Below, piece after piece: positions 8,398 to 17,972 of a stretch of 64,000 nucleotides of DNA. The notes under the pieces are model-generated. The model was not told where the DNA came from. It saw only the letters and a program-made list of their open reading frames with translations, and made no database searches. Made by a program: the position numbers and the translations under genes. Origin of the DNA: Limobrevibacterium gyesilva (GTDB lineage: Bacteria; Pseudomonadota; Alphaproteobacteria; Acetobacterales; Acetobacteraceae); NCBI RefSeq assembly GCF_025989185.1, contig NZ_JAPDNT010000001.1, positions 434,001 to 498,000 on the forward strand, read 5' to 3'. The number at the start of each line of letters is the position of its first letter. The stretch's first letter is position 1.

Positions 8398-9107
8398 CGG
8401 CGGAAATGGTCCCGCAGGCCGCCGGTCATGCTCCCCGCCAGCGCGCCGGCGACGATGTACCACGCGGTACCGGGGAGCAGTCGCGCCGTGACCACCGCCA
8501 CACCGCCCGCGATCACCCATGGCAGCACATCGCCCCACCCGCGCCACATGTTCGCAAGCATGGACACGAACACGGCCAGGGCGGCGAAGAACAACGGATG
8601 TCCCGGCGGCAGGCTGAGCACCGTTCCCATGGCATGGCCGATGCCGCCGGTCACGATCCACCACACCCACATGATGAGCCCGCTGCCGAGCAGGACCCCG
8701 GCATCGCGCCCGCCCGCGGTCATGTCGCCCAGGGCCTGAGCCCAGTTCTGATCGGCCATCACGAACAGGCTGCCCCACAACCGCCAGCCGCGCAGGCGGT
8801 CCAGCCACGGGCTCAGCACCGGCCCCATCAGCGCCATGCGCAGGTTCACCGCGAAGGTCGCCAGGGTGGCGGCCACCACCGGCGCCGGATGCGCCCAGTT
8901 GGCCAGCACCACTAGCTGCGCCGACCCGGCATAGACCGAGGCGCTCATCAGAAAGGTTTCCAGGAACGACAGCCCCGCCCCCTGCGCGGTGATGCCGCAG
9001 ACGAGCCCGAACGGCGTCACCCCGATCAACAGCGGGATGCATTCCTTCATCCCGCGCAGGACGCCGGCGCGGGTGAAGACGACCGGAGCACTCGACGAAG
9101 CGGTCAC
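8394..9107 (-). CDS. azlC: AzlC-family branched-chain amino acid exporter
   Basis: Integral membrane exporter subunit of 237 residues with several hydrophobic helices. Family segments include GMKECIPLLIGVTPFGLVCG near the N-terminus, SVYAGSAQLVVL and NLRMALMGPVLSPWL. Starts overlap neighbours at both ends (ATGA with recX upstream and with azlD downstream), so the three genes are translationally coupled. Homologues such as AzlCD and BrnFE export leucine, isoleucine or valine; substrate not demonstrable here. Confidence 0.9.
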   Translation of the reverse strand: MTASSSAPVVFTRAGVLRGMKECIPLLIGVTPFGLVCGITAQGAGLSFLETFLMSASVYAGSAQLVVLANWAHPAPVVAATLATFAVNLRMALMGPVLSPWLDRLRGWRLWGSLFVMADQNWAQALGDMTAGGRDAGVLLGSGLIMWVWWIVTGGIGHAMGTVLSLPPGHPLFFAALAVFVSMLANMWRGWGDVLPWVIAGGVAVVTARLLPGTAWYIVAGALAGSMTGGLRDHFRR

Positions 9108-9679
9108 GACTGGCGCAGCCGGTTCACCAACGCTTCGGCCTCGTCTTCCGCCATGCGCAAGGCCCGTGACGCGACATCCTGGGGGAAGCCCGCGCGCGCC
9201 AGGACGCCGAGTTCGCGGCGATGGATATCGGCCATCGCCGCCTCATCGTCGCACATCCGCCGGAACGGCCCGATGCGGCGCCGGCGGGCGAACGACAGCG
9301 CCGCGGCCAGTTCCGTTTCGGCGTCGCCCGGCACGGCGCGCGCGACCGTCTCGGCGGCCACGCCGCGGGCCGCGAGGTGGGCCGCGACGGCCCGACGGGA
9401 GCGGCCGGACCGTGTCAGGCTGCGCGCCCGGCTTTCGGCGAAGGCCGCATCGTTCACCACGCCCGCGGCCGCAAGCCGCGCCACCACCGCCCGCACTGCC
9501 CGCTTCGCCGCCAGCACCGCATCCGGGTCCGGGGACGCGGCCGCACGCGCCCAGCGATCCACGCGCCGGTCGAGCACGCGGACCAGGCCGGCCTGGGTGG
9601 TGGCATAGCGGGCAAGATGCGCCAGCGCCGCCTCGTGCAATGCCGCCTCGGTGGGCGGTCCTGGGTGTGTTTCAGTCAT
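9104..9679 (-). CDS. recX: RecX-family regulatory protein
   Basis: Predicted modulator of RecA filament formation, 191 residues, alpha-helical three-helix repeats. Typical segments are AALAHLARYATTQAGLVRVLDRR, a basic linker, VVNDAAFAESRARSLTRSGRSRR (the RecX core with F80 and R84) and ARRRRIGPFR. The ATG at 9679 begins the RecX-like sequence; a huge open frame continues upstream antisense to argD but is a GC artefact. RecA itself is not in the window. Coupling with azlCD is probably incidental. Confidence 0.82.
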   Translation of the reverse strand: MTETHPGPPTEAALHEAALAHLARYATTQAGLVRVLDRRVDRWARAAASPDPDAVLAAKRAVRAVVARLAAAGVVNDAAFAESRARSLTRSGRSRRAVAAHLAARGVAAETVARAVPGDAETELAAALSFARRRRIGPFRRMCDDEAAMADIHRRELGVLARAGFPQDVASRALRMAEDEAEALVNRLRQS

Positions 9680-9910
9680 GCCGGCACGATGCCATTTCCG
9701 CCCGCGCGGCGAAACGCGGCGCCGGGCACCGCACGCAGACCGGCTATGCACACGCCCATCGGCGCGCCCATGCGCAAGACGAAGGTTTGACTTCGCCTCG
9801 CTGGCCAGATCATTGTTTCCGCTTTCCTGGAACCGCCCGCACATGGGTGCTGCGGTGGGACAACCCTGGGAAAGACGTCCCCAAGCCGGGACAAACGAGG
9901 ACCAAAAGGA

Positions 9911-11107
<1,197 letters not shown>

Positions 11108-11139
11108 GCGGCGCGGCTCTGCGGCGGACCCGGTCCGGC

Positions 11140-12093
11140 ATGGCGGCGCCAACGGGCGGAACGGACTCCGGCGGGGCGCGCACTGCGCCCCGCCACTTCC
11201 TGGATATCCGCGATTTCGACACGGCGACGCTGCGCCACATGCTCGACATCTCCAGCGGCTTCAAGGCCGCCGGCGGCGTGTCGTCGCGCCCGCTCGCGGG
11301 CAAGACCATCGCGCTGATCTTCGAGAAGCCCAGCACCCGCACCCGCGTCAGCTTCGAGGTGGCGATGCGCCAGCTCGGCGGCGATGTGGTCATGATCTCC
11401 GGCCGCGACACCCAGCTCGGTCGCGGCGAGACCGTGGCCGACACGGCGCGCGTGCTGTCGCGCTACGTCGATGCGATCATGATGCGCACGGACGCGCCCG
11501 AGAAGCTGATCGAGATGGCCCAGTACGCCACCATTCCGGTGATCAACGGCCTGACCGCGGCATCGCATCCCTGCCAGCTCATGGCCGATGTGATGACGTT
11601 CGAGGAGCATCGCGGCCCGATCGCAGGGCAGGTGGTGGCGTGGTGCGGCGACGGCAACAACGTCGCGCGCAGCTGGATCGAGGCGGCGGCGCGCTTCGGC
11701 TTCACCCTGCGCCTCGCCACTCCGGACAGCCTGCGGCCGCCGGCCGAGCTGGTTGAATGGGCACGCGCCCAAGGGGCGAAGATCGAGGTGACCAGCGATC
11801 CTGCTGCCGCCGTGGCCGGTGCGCGCTGCGTGGTGACGGATGCCTGGGTCAGCATGTCCGACGACCCGAATTCCAACCGTCACAATCTGTTGGCGCCCTA
11901 TCGGGTCGATTCCGCGCTGATGGCCAAGGCGGCGCCGGACGCGATTTTCATGCACTGCCTGCCGGCCCATCGCGGCGAGGAAGTGACCGCCGAGGTGATC
12001 GACGGTCCGCAATCCGTCGTGTTCGACGAGGCTGAGAACCGCCTGCATGCCCAGAAGGGTGTACTGGCCTGGGCCCTGGGCGCCGCCCGCTAG
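11140..12093 (+). CDS. argF: Ornithine carbamoyltransferase
   Basis: Makes citrulline from ornithine and carbamoyl phosphate. The 317-residue protein shows the carbamoyl-phosphate motif STRTR (65-69), HPCQ (143-146), DAWVSM with the SMG-loop equivalent, and [10 protein letters not shown] near the C-terminus. Start is ambiguous: a GTG at 11104 overlaps the argD stop as GTGA and would add 12 residues, with AAGG about 11 bases upstream; the ATG at 11140 gives a length closer to the family but lacks a clear ribosome binding site. Either way argD and argF form one operon, ended by the hairpin just downstream. Confidence 0.95.
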   Translation: MAAPTGGTDSGGARTAPRHFLDIRDFDTATLRHMLDISSGFKAAGGVSSRPLAGKTIALIFEKPSTRTRVSFEVAMRQLGGDVVMISGRDTQLGRGETVADTARVLSRYVDAIMMRTDAPEKLIEMAQYATIPVINGLTAASHPCQLMADVMTFEEHRGPIAGQVVAWCGDGNNVARSWIEAAARFGFTLRLATPDSLRPPAELVEWARAQGAKIEVTSDPAAAVAGARCVVTDAWVSMSDDPNSNRHNLLAPYRVDSALMAKAAPDAIFMHCLPAHRGEEVTAEVIDGPQSVVFDEAENRLHAQKGVLAWALGAAR

Positions 12094-12105
12094 CGTTCCT
12101 GGAAG

Positions 12106-12138
12106 CGGGTCCATCTGCCGCGCAGATGGACCCGTTCT
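12106..12138 (+). terminator. Hairpin terminator after argF
   Basis: A perfect 12-bp inverted repeat, CGGGTCCATCTG (12106-12117) with CAGATGGACCCG (12123-12134), loop of five bases, followed by TTCT. It starts 12 bases after the argF stop and ends about 95 bases before the next start codon. The short T stretch makes it a plausible but not textbook intrinsic terminator. Confidence 0.65.
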
Positions 12139-12228
12139 CAACAAACGATTTCCCGCAAGCCCCGGACCCGCCTAGCGTTCGGCCAGGCCTGAACGGGCCG
12201 GCGGTACACGCGACACCGGAGCCCAGGC

Positions 12229-13278
12229 ATGTTCGGCACGACCTATCCCATCATCCAGGCCCCCATGGCCGGCGGCACCACCACTCCTGCGCTGGTCGCC
12301 GCCGTCAGCAATGCGGGCGCGCTAGGCTCGCTGGGCGCTGCCTACATGACGCCGGCGCAGATCCGCGACACCGTTGCCGAAATCCGCCGCCTGACCGACC
12401 GCCCGTTCGCGGTGAACCTGTTCGCCGGCGGCCATGACAGCCCGCACGACGTGGACCCCACGGCGATGCTGGCGATCCTGGCGCGGCACCACGAGGCGCT
12501 GGGGCTGCAACGACCAACCATGCCCGCCTGGCCCGCCGACCGCTTTCCCGAGCAGTTCGAGGCCGTGCTGGAAGCCAGGCCCGCCATATTCAGCTTCACC
12601 TTCGGCCTTCCCGCCGAGGCGATCCGGCGCGCCAGGGACGCCGGTATCCGCACCGTCGGCACCGCCACCACGGTTGACGAGGCGCAGCGCCTGGAAGCCG
12701 CCGGGATCGATGCCGTCGTGGCCCAGGGCAGCGAGGCCGGCGGCCATCGCGGCACCTTCGCCGGGCCGTTCGAGAACGCGATGATCGGCACCATGGCGCT
12801 GGTGCCACAGGTGGTCGACGCCGTTTCGGTGCCGGTGATCGCCTCGGGCGGCATCATGGACGGCCGCGGCATCGTGGCCGCCCGGGCGCTGGGTGCGGCG
12901 GCGGTGCAGATGGGCACCGCCTTCCTGGGCTGCGACGAGGCCGGCGTCGCCGAGGCGCACAGGACCGCGCTTGAGGCCGGGCACGAGGATGCAGCAACCG
13001 TCACCCGCGCCTTCTCCGGCCGGCCTGCGCGGGGGCTGGTGAACGACTTCATGCGCGACGTGCACGCGGCGGAAAAGGCCGGCCCGGTGACGCTGCCCTT
13101 CGCGGTGCACGGGGCGCTGACGGGCCCGATGCGCCGCCAGGCCTCCCGCGTGGGCGATATCGAGCGCATGTCGCTCTGGTCCGGCCAGGGCGTGCGCATG
13201 TTCCGCCGGATGCCGGCCGCGGAGCTGGTGCGCCGGCTGGTCGAGGAATCCGCGACGGTGGCCGCCGGCCTCGGCTGA
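12229..13278 (+). CDS. Nitronate monooxygenase
   Basis: FMN-dependent TIM-barrel enzyme that detoxifies alkyl nitronates such as propionate-3-nitronate, or a related class of NMO-like oxidoreductase. The 349-residue protein has PIIQAPMAGG (7-16), SNAGALGSLGAAYM (27-40), the catalytic-histidine motif QGSEAGGHRG (166-175, H173) and the FMN-phosphate segments IASGGIMDGRG and GAAAVQMGTAFL. It follows the argF terminator, so it probably has its own promoter. It converges on the GNAT gene with 18 bp between stops. The physiological substrate is unknown. Confidence 0.9.
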   Translation: MFGTTYPIIQAPMAGGTTTPALVAAVSNAGALGSLGAAYMTPAQIRDTVAEIRRLTDRPFAVNLFAGGHDSPHDVDPTAMLAILARHHEALGLQRPTMPAWPADRFPEQFEAVLEARPAIFSFTFGLPAEAIRRARDAGIRTVGTATTVDEAQRLEAAGIDAVVAQGSEAGGHRGTFAGPFENAMIGTMALVPQVVDAVSVPVIASGGIMDGRGIVAARALGAAAVQMGTAFLGCDEAGVAEAHRTALEAGHEDAATVTRAFSGRPARGLVNDFMRDVHAAEKAGPVTLPFAVHGALTGPMRRQASRVGDIERMSLWSGQGVRMFRRMPAAELVRRLVEESATVAAGLG

Positions 13279-13296
13279 TACCGCGGCCCTGCGCGA

Positions 13297-13779
13297 TCAG
13301 GCCAGCCGCTTCTCCATGTCCACGAAGGTCGGTGCCGAATAGCCGGGATGCGCATGCATCGCGGTTTCCCGGAACCCGCAGGCCTGGAACAGGCGCCGGT
13401 TATCGGCCAGCGCCAGCCGGACCGACAGATGCAGGCGCGGCATGCCGCGCCGCCGCGCCTCGGCTTCGGCAGCGGCGACGAGGGCACGGGCCACGCCCCG
13501 GCCGCGCCAGCCGGGATGAACCGCAAGCCGGCCCATATACAGGCCGCCGTCCTTTTCCGACCACAGCACCACGCCCACCAGCATCTCCCCGGCCTCGGCA
13601 CAGGCGCCGCCGCCCGCAGCAAGCGTCGCCGCCACGCTCTCGGCCGACTCGCGCAGGGCGGAGGGGAGCGGATCGGTGACCACGGACTGGGCGGCGAAGG
13701 ACGCGCGGATCAGCCCGGCGGCACTTGCCGCGTCACCCGCGCGCAGCGCGCGCAGCACGTATTCCGTGTCGGTTCTCAT
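13297..13779 (-). CDS. GNAT-family N-acetyltransferase
   Basis: Predicted acetyl-CoA dependent acetyltransferase of 160 residues, single GNAT domain. The acetyl-CoA motif A reads RLAVHPGWRGRGVARALV (about 83-100), followed by RLHLSVRLALADNRRLFQACGF, the motif B region. The acceptor is unknown; it could be a protein N-terminus, amino acid or small amine. It is divergent from hslO with 46 bp between the two start codons and convergent with the nitronate monooxygenase, so it is likely monocistronic. Confidence 0.85.
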   Translation of the reverse strand: MRTDTEYVLRALRAGDAASAAGLIRASFAAQSVVTDPLPSALRESAESVAATLAAGGGACAEAGEMLVGVVLWSEKDGGLYMGRLAVHPGWRGRGVARALVAAAEAEARRRGMPRLHLSVRLALADNRRLFQACGFRETAMHAHPGYSAPTFVDMEKRLA

Positions 13780-13825
13780 GCGCGCGACAGTAGCCTCGCG
13801 GCGCGGCGATGCCTATTTAGCCGGA

Positions 13826-14803
13826 ATGTCCGAAACACCCGCCTTCCTCGACAGCGGGCGCCCAGATGTGCCCGATATCGTCGTCCCCCGTGGGGTCACG
13901 CCGTTCTTCCTCCCGCGCCGCCCGGTGCGGGGCCGCCTCGTGCGCCTCGGCCCACTCGCCGACGCGCTGCTGACGCGCCATGACAACCACGACGCCGTGA
14001 CCCGCACGGCCGGCCAGGCCCTGGCGCTGGTCGCCGCCCTGGCCAGCGCGCTGAAATTCCGCGGCTCGTTCAGCCTGCAGGCCAAGGGCGATGGCCCGCT
14101 GAACATGCTGCTGGCCGACTGTACCGATTCCGGGGGTCTGCGCGGCTATGCCCGCGCCGTGCCGGAGCGGCTGCAGGCCCTGCTGGACAGCGACCCGGCC
14201 CCCTCGGCCATGTCGCTGCTTGGCAAAGGATACCTGGCCTTCACCGTGGACCAGGGGCCGGACACGGAGCGCCACCAGGGCATCGTCACCATCACCGGCG
14301 GCACTCTCGCCGAAATGGCGCTGCATTATTTCGAGACCAGCGAGCAGATCCGTTGCTCGATCCACCTCGCCTGCGACCGCACGGCGTCGGGCTGGCGCGC
14401 GGCCGCCCTGATCCTGGAGCGCATCGCCGGCAGCGGCGGCATCGATCCGGACCTGAACGAGGGAGCACAGGAAGAAAGCTGGCGCACCGCGACCACGCTG
14501 GCTGCCACTGTCACCGACGCGGAACTGCTGGACGATGCCCTCTCGGCCGACCAATTGCTGTATCGCCTGTTCCATACGGAAGGTGTGGCCACCGACCGGG
14601 CGCGGGCGCTCGCCTATGGATGCCGGTGCTCGCGCCAGCGCCTGTCAGGGATTCTGGAAGGCTTCAGCCAGGACGACCTCGACCACATGGCCGTCAACGG
14701 CGACATCGTCATGACCTGCGAGTTCTGCAACGTCGATTTCCGCTTCCCCCGCGAGGACGTGCGCGGCCTCGCCGATGGCCGCGCGCACGGGCAGGGCCAT
14801 TGA
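13826..14803 (+). CDS. hslO: Hsp33 redox-regulated chaperone
   Basis: Cytoplasmic holdase activated by oxidation. The 325-residue protein ends with the redox zinc centre: C266 and C268 in YGCRCSRQR and C298 and C301 in TCEFC (CxC...CxxC). Earlier family segments are GDGPLNMLLADC and LLGKGYLAFTVDQG. The ATG at 13826 has GGA close upstream, and the frame is open further back antisense to the GNAT gene without family support. In many alphaproteobacteria argD, argF and hslO are contiguous; here two other genes and a terminator lie between argF and hslO. Confidence 0.95.
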   Translation: MSETPAFLDSGRPDVPDIVVPRGVTPFFLPRRPVRGRLVRLGPLADALLTRHDNHDAVTRTAGQALALVAALASALKFRGSFSLQAKGDGPLNMLLADCTDSGGLRGYARAVPERLQALLDSDPAPSAMSLLGKGYLAFTVDQGPDTERHQGIVTITGGTLAEMALHYFETSEQIRCSIHLACDRTASGWRAAALILERIAGSGGIDPDLNEGAQEESWRTATTLAATVTDAELLDDALSADQLLYRLFHTEGVATDRARALAYGCRCSRQRLSGILEGFSQDDLDHMAVNGDIVMTCEFCNVDFRFPREDVRGLADGRAHGQGH

Positions 14804-14868
14804 CCGGCGGGCCCGGACTCCCCAGGCTAGGCGTCCGGTCTGACATTTCTCGGGATCCTGTCGCCACC

Positions 14869-15465
14869 ATGCCTTTTGCCCGAATCGCCGTGCTCGCACT
14901 GGGCCTGTTGCTGACCGCGTGCGGCGGCGACACCTCGCCGAGCTTCACGCCGCTCAGTTACGACTACCTGAACAAGATCAAGCTCAACGTCGCCAGGATC
15001 GACATCGACGACAACTGGGTGCCGCGGGGCTCGGCCCGGCATGTCGAGTACCTGGCGCCGACGCGCCCCGTGGCGGCGCTGCGCCAGATGGCCGAAGACC
15101 GGCTGGTGCCCGGCGGAACCTCCGGGAAGGCGCTGTTCGTCATCGACGACGCCTCGCTGATCCAGAGCAGGACCCTGTACGAGGCCAGCTTCACGGTGCA
15201 TCTGGACCTGTTGAACGAGGACGGTAGCCGCCGCGGCACCGCCACCGCCAAGGTGCACGGCGCTCGCCCGATCGGCGACGACGATCCTGACAGCGTGCGC
15301 AACGACCTGTACGAGCTCGAGCGCAAGATGATGGACGACATGAACGTGGAGCTGGAGTACCAGATCGGCCGCGCGCTGCGCGACCAGCTGCAGACGACCA
15401 GCCCGGCCGCGCCGCAGCCCGGCGCCGTCGAAACCCAGGATCTGGACACGCCAAAGAAGCCGTAG
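14869..15465 (+). CDS. Uncharacterised lipoprotein
   Basis: Predicted lipoprotein of 198 residues; signal sequence with lipobox LLTAC (Cys18). The mature part has no motif I recognise: a mixed alpha/beta region with a possible beta-rich core (VHLDLLNEDGSRRGTATAKV), then a charged helical stretch (DDDPDSVRNDLYELERKMMDD) and a Pro/Ala tail ending TPKKP. It starts 65 bp after hslO on the same strand. The helix resembles those of short DUF lipoproteins of Rhodospirillales, but I cannot name the family. Confidence 0.75.
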   Translation: MPFARIAVLALGLLLTACGGDTSPSFTPLSYDYLNKIKLNVARIDIDDNWVPRGSARHVEYLAPTRPVAALRQMAEDRLVPGGTSGKALFVIDDASLIQSRTLYEASFTVHLDLLNEDGSRRGTATAKVHGARPIGDDDPDSVRNDLYELERKMMDDMNVELEYQIGRALRDQLQTTSPAAPQPGAVETQDLDTPKKP

Positions 15466-15485
15466 ACAGCGGCTGCGCCGTCCGC

Positions 15486-15785
15486 CTACTCGCCGGCGCG
15501 CAGGATCTTCAGCGCCCGGCGCAGGCGGGCGATGCCGCCTTTGACATGGCCACGCTCGCACATCCGGTTGCCTTCGGTTTCGAGCGTCTGTGCATCGGCC
15601 GACGGGGTTGCCGCGCTGCGCTTGGCATCAGCCACCTCCTTGGCGAGGTGGGTGCAGTATTCGGCCGATTCCGTCATCATTCGAAGGATCGGCGCAGGCT
15701 GCAACGGATCCTGCTGGGCGGCCACCTCCGCAAGGCCAATGCCGAACGCCAGCAGCGCGAGCACGACTAACTTTGTGGAAGACAT
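15486..15785 (-). CDS. Small secreted protein of unknown function
   Basis: A 99-residue protein with an N-terminal signal peptide (MSSTKLVVLALLAFGIGLAEVAAQ, cleaved near residue 24). The mature part is helical with two cysteines, in SAEYCTHLAKEV and GNRMCERGHVKGGIARLRRALK, spaced for a possible disulfide in the periplasm. No known domain was recognised. It is convergent with the upstream lipoprotein (20 bp between stops) and lies 57 bp from the histidine kinase start-distal end on the same strand, so it could be read after the degP-regulator-kinase operon. Confidence 0.65.
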   Translation of the reverse strand: MSSTKLVVLALLAFGIGLAEVAAQQDPLQPAPILRMMTESAEYCTHLAKEVADAKRSAATPSADAQTLETEGNRMCERGHVKGGIARLRRALKILRAGE

Positions 15786-15842
15786 CGCGGGAGTATGATC
15801 GCAGTTCCGTGACCGCGCACTGGTCCGTACATGAAGTCGTGT

Positions 15843-17288
15843 TCACCCGGCAGGTTTCGCCTCCGTCGACGGCAGGCGCAGCACGGCGCGCAGGCCAGGA
15901 TGATTGTCCTCCAGACGCAGCACGCCGCCATGCAGCGTCGCCACCGCCTGGACCAGCGACAGGCCGAGCCCGGACCCCGGCGTGTTGCGCGCCTGTTCGC
16001 CGCGGTAGAAGCGTTCGGTCGCACGGGCCATGCTGTCCTGCGGGATCCCCGGCCCCCCGTCGGCGACCGCGACCGTCACCGCGTCCCGCCCGGCCGACGC
16101 GCTCAGGCGGACGACGCCGCCAGGCGGCGAGAATTTCAGGGCATTGTCCAGCAGGTTCGCGACCGCCTGCTGGATCATGTCGCGGTCGCCGAAGACCGGC
16201 AGGACGGCGGGGACCTGCTGTTCCAGCACAAGGCCCTTCTCCTCCGCCGCGGCGTCGTAGAGTTCGGCCAGGTCGCGCAACAGCGGCGCGAGGTCGTCCG
16301 ACGCGAACGCCGAACGCCGCGCCCCCGCCTCGATCTCGGAGATCCGCAGCAGCGCCTGGAACACCGCGACAATGTCGTCGAGATCCGCCTGCGCGCGATC
16401 GATGGCGGCGCGCAGGTCGGCCTCGCTGGTGGCATGCAGCGCCGCGTCCTCAAGCCGCGCCCGGGCGCGCGTGATCGGCGTGCGCAGGTCGTGCGCGATC
16501 GCGTTGGAGACCTGGCGGACACCGTCCATCAGCCGGCTGATGCGATCGAGCATGTCGTTGATGGTTTCCGCCAGCATGTCGAACTCGTCGCCCTGGCCGG
16601 TGACCTGCACGCGCCGCGTCAGGTCGCCGGCGCTGATCGCCGACGCGGTGGCGGAGACGTCGGCGATGGTGACCCGGAACAGGCCGCGCACGGCCCAGGC
16701 GCCGACGCTGCCGAGCGCCACCGCGATGCCCGCCGCCCACAGCATGGCGTCGGCAAGCATGTGGCTCAACTGCGACCGTGCCTCGATGTCCCGGCCGATC
16801 AGCAGGTGGAAGCCGCCGACCAGGTCGTATTTGTGGACCTTGGCCAGACCCTTCACGCCCGCGCGTTCGATCAGCAGCTCCGTTGACTCGACGTCCACGG
16901 TCACGCGCCGGGGCCATTGATCGATATTGCCGGCAATGGGACGCATGTCCGGCCCGGCCAGAAGATAGATGGCGTCATCGTTCACATTGGCGTCGACCCG
17001 CTGCCGGATCGCCTCGATCAGGCCCAGCATGCCGCCGTCGTCGAAGCGCTCCAGCAGCCCCTGCCAATCCGTCTCGATCGCCGCGTCGGTCTGACGTTCC
17101 AGCAGCCCGGCCGTGGACCACCATAGGAACGCCGCCAAGGCCAGGGCGCTGATGCCGAACAGCCCGGCATAGATCACACCGAAGCGCACGCCGGCCGAAC
17201 GAAACAGCCGGTCGGGGGAAAGGAAGGACAGGCGGCCGCCTTTGGCTGGACGCGCCGGGCTTGCCTCGACCCCGCCGATGTCGGTCAC
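15843..17288 (-). CDS. Two-component sensor histidine kinase
   Basis: Membrane histidine kinase of 481 residues. Order: N-terminal basic segment, membrane helix at about 33-58, a periplasmic sensor of roughly 110 residues, second helix at about 175-203, a HAMP domain, the phosphorylated H-box SNAIAHDLRTPITRARARLE, then the ATPase domain with N-box ANLLDNALKFSPPGG, G1 ADGGPGIP and G2 GSGLGLSLVQ. It starts at a GTG (17288) overlapping the response-regulator stop as GTGA; the longer frame upstream lies within the regulator. With degP encoded first in the operon, it probably senses envelope stress, by analogy with CpxA-type systems. Confidence 0.9.
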   Translation of the reverse strand: MTDIGGVEASPARPAKGGRLSFLSPDRLFRSAGVRFGVIYAGLFGISALALAAFLWWSTAGLLERQTDAAIETDWQGLLERFDDGGMLGLIEAIRQRVDANVNDDAIYLLAGPDMRPIAGNIDQWPRRVTVDVESTELLIERAGVKGLAKVHKYDLVGGFHLLIGRDIEARSQLSHMLADAMLWAAGIAVALGSVGAWAVRGLFRVTIADVSATASAISAGDLTRRVQVTGQGDEFDMLAETINDMLDRISRLMDGVRQVSNAIAHDLRTPITRARARLEDAALHATSEADLRAAIDRAQADLDDIVAVFQALLRISEIEAGARRSAFASDDLAPLLRDLAELYDAAAEEKGLVLEQQVPAVLPVFGDRDMIQQAVANLLDNALKFSPPGGVVRLSASAGRDAVTVAVADGGPGIPQDSMARATERFYRGEQARNTPGSGLGLSLVQAVATLHGGVLRLEDNHPGLRAVLRLPSTEAKPAG

Positions 17289-17968
17289 GGCGCCTCGGGC
17301 CTTAGCATGTATCCCGCGTTGCGGACCGTGTGGATCAGCGGTGTCGGGAACGGCTTGTCCACCTTCTGGCGCAGCCGCGACACGTGCACGTCGATCACGT
17401 TGGTCTGTGGGTCGAAATGGTAGTCCCACACGCCCTCAAGCAGCATGGTGCGGGTCACCACCTGGCCGGCATGGCGCATGAGATATTCCAGCAGGCGGAA
17501 CTCGCGCGGCTGCAGGTCGATCTTCTGGCCGTCGCGCTTCACCCCACGCGACAGCAGGTCCATCTCCAGGTCAGCGACCACCAGCTTGGTGGTCGGGCCC
17601 TCGCTCTTGCCGCGCCGGGTCAGCGCCTCGACCCGCGCCAGCAGCTCGGCGAAGGCGAAGGGCTTGGTCATGTAGTCGTCGCCGCCCGCCTTCAGCCCGC
17701 GCACGCGGTCGTCCACCTGCGCCATGGCGGACAGGAACAGGACCGGCGTGTTGTTGCCTTGCGAGCGCAGCGTCTCCAGCAGCCGCAGCCCGTCGACGCC
17801 GCCGGGCAGCATGCGGTCCAGCACGATGGCGTCGAAGCCTTCGCTCGCGGCCAGGAACAGGCCGTCGCGGCCGTTCGCGGCGTGCTCGACGACGTGGCCG
17901 GCTTCCTTCAGACCCTTCACCACGAACCCGGCAACGTCCTTGTCGTCCTCGACAACCAGGATACGCAT
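17285..17968 (-). CDS. OmpR-family response regulator
   Basis: Response regulator of 227 residues: receiver domain (acidic pocket VVEDDKD, phospho-acceptor in VLDRMLPGG near residue 51, K in YMTKPFAF) and a C-terminal winged helix (PREFRLLEYLMRHAGQVVTR, VDVHVSRLRQKVD). It begins 4 bp after the degP stop and overlaps the kinase start, so degP, regulator and kinase are one transcription unit. This suggests the regulator controls, and may autoregulate, its own protease gene. The ATG at 17968 is at the normal family N-terminus (MRILVVEDD). Confidence 0.94.
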   Translation of the reverse strand: MRILVVEDDKDVAGFVVKGLKEAGHVVEHAANGRDGLFLAASEGFDAIVLDRMLPGGVDGLRLLETLRSQGNNTPVLFLSAMAQVDDRVRGLKAGGDDYMTKPFAFAELLARVEALTRRGKSEGPTTKLVVADLEMDLLSRGVKRDGQKIDLQPREFRLLEYLMRHAGQVVTRTMLLEGVWDYHFDPQTNVIDVHVSRLRQKVDKPFPTPLIHTVRNAGYMLRPEAP

Positions 17969-17972
17969 GGCG

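Noticed and set aside
13278-13320. Terminator between the convergent monooxygenase and GNAT genes
   Set aside because: Only a partial, interrupted pairing was seen (TGAT with ATCA) and no T tract, so it was not annotated.
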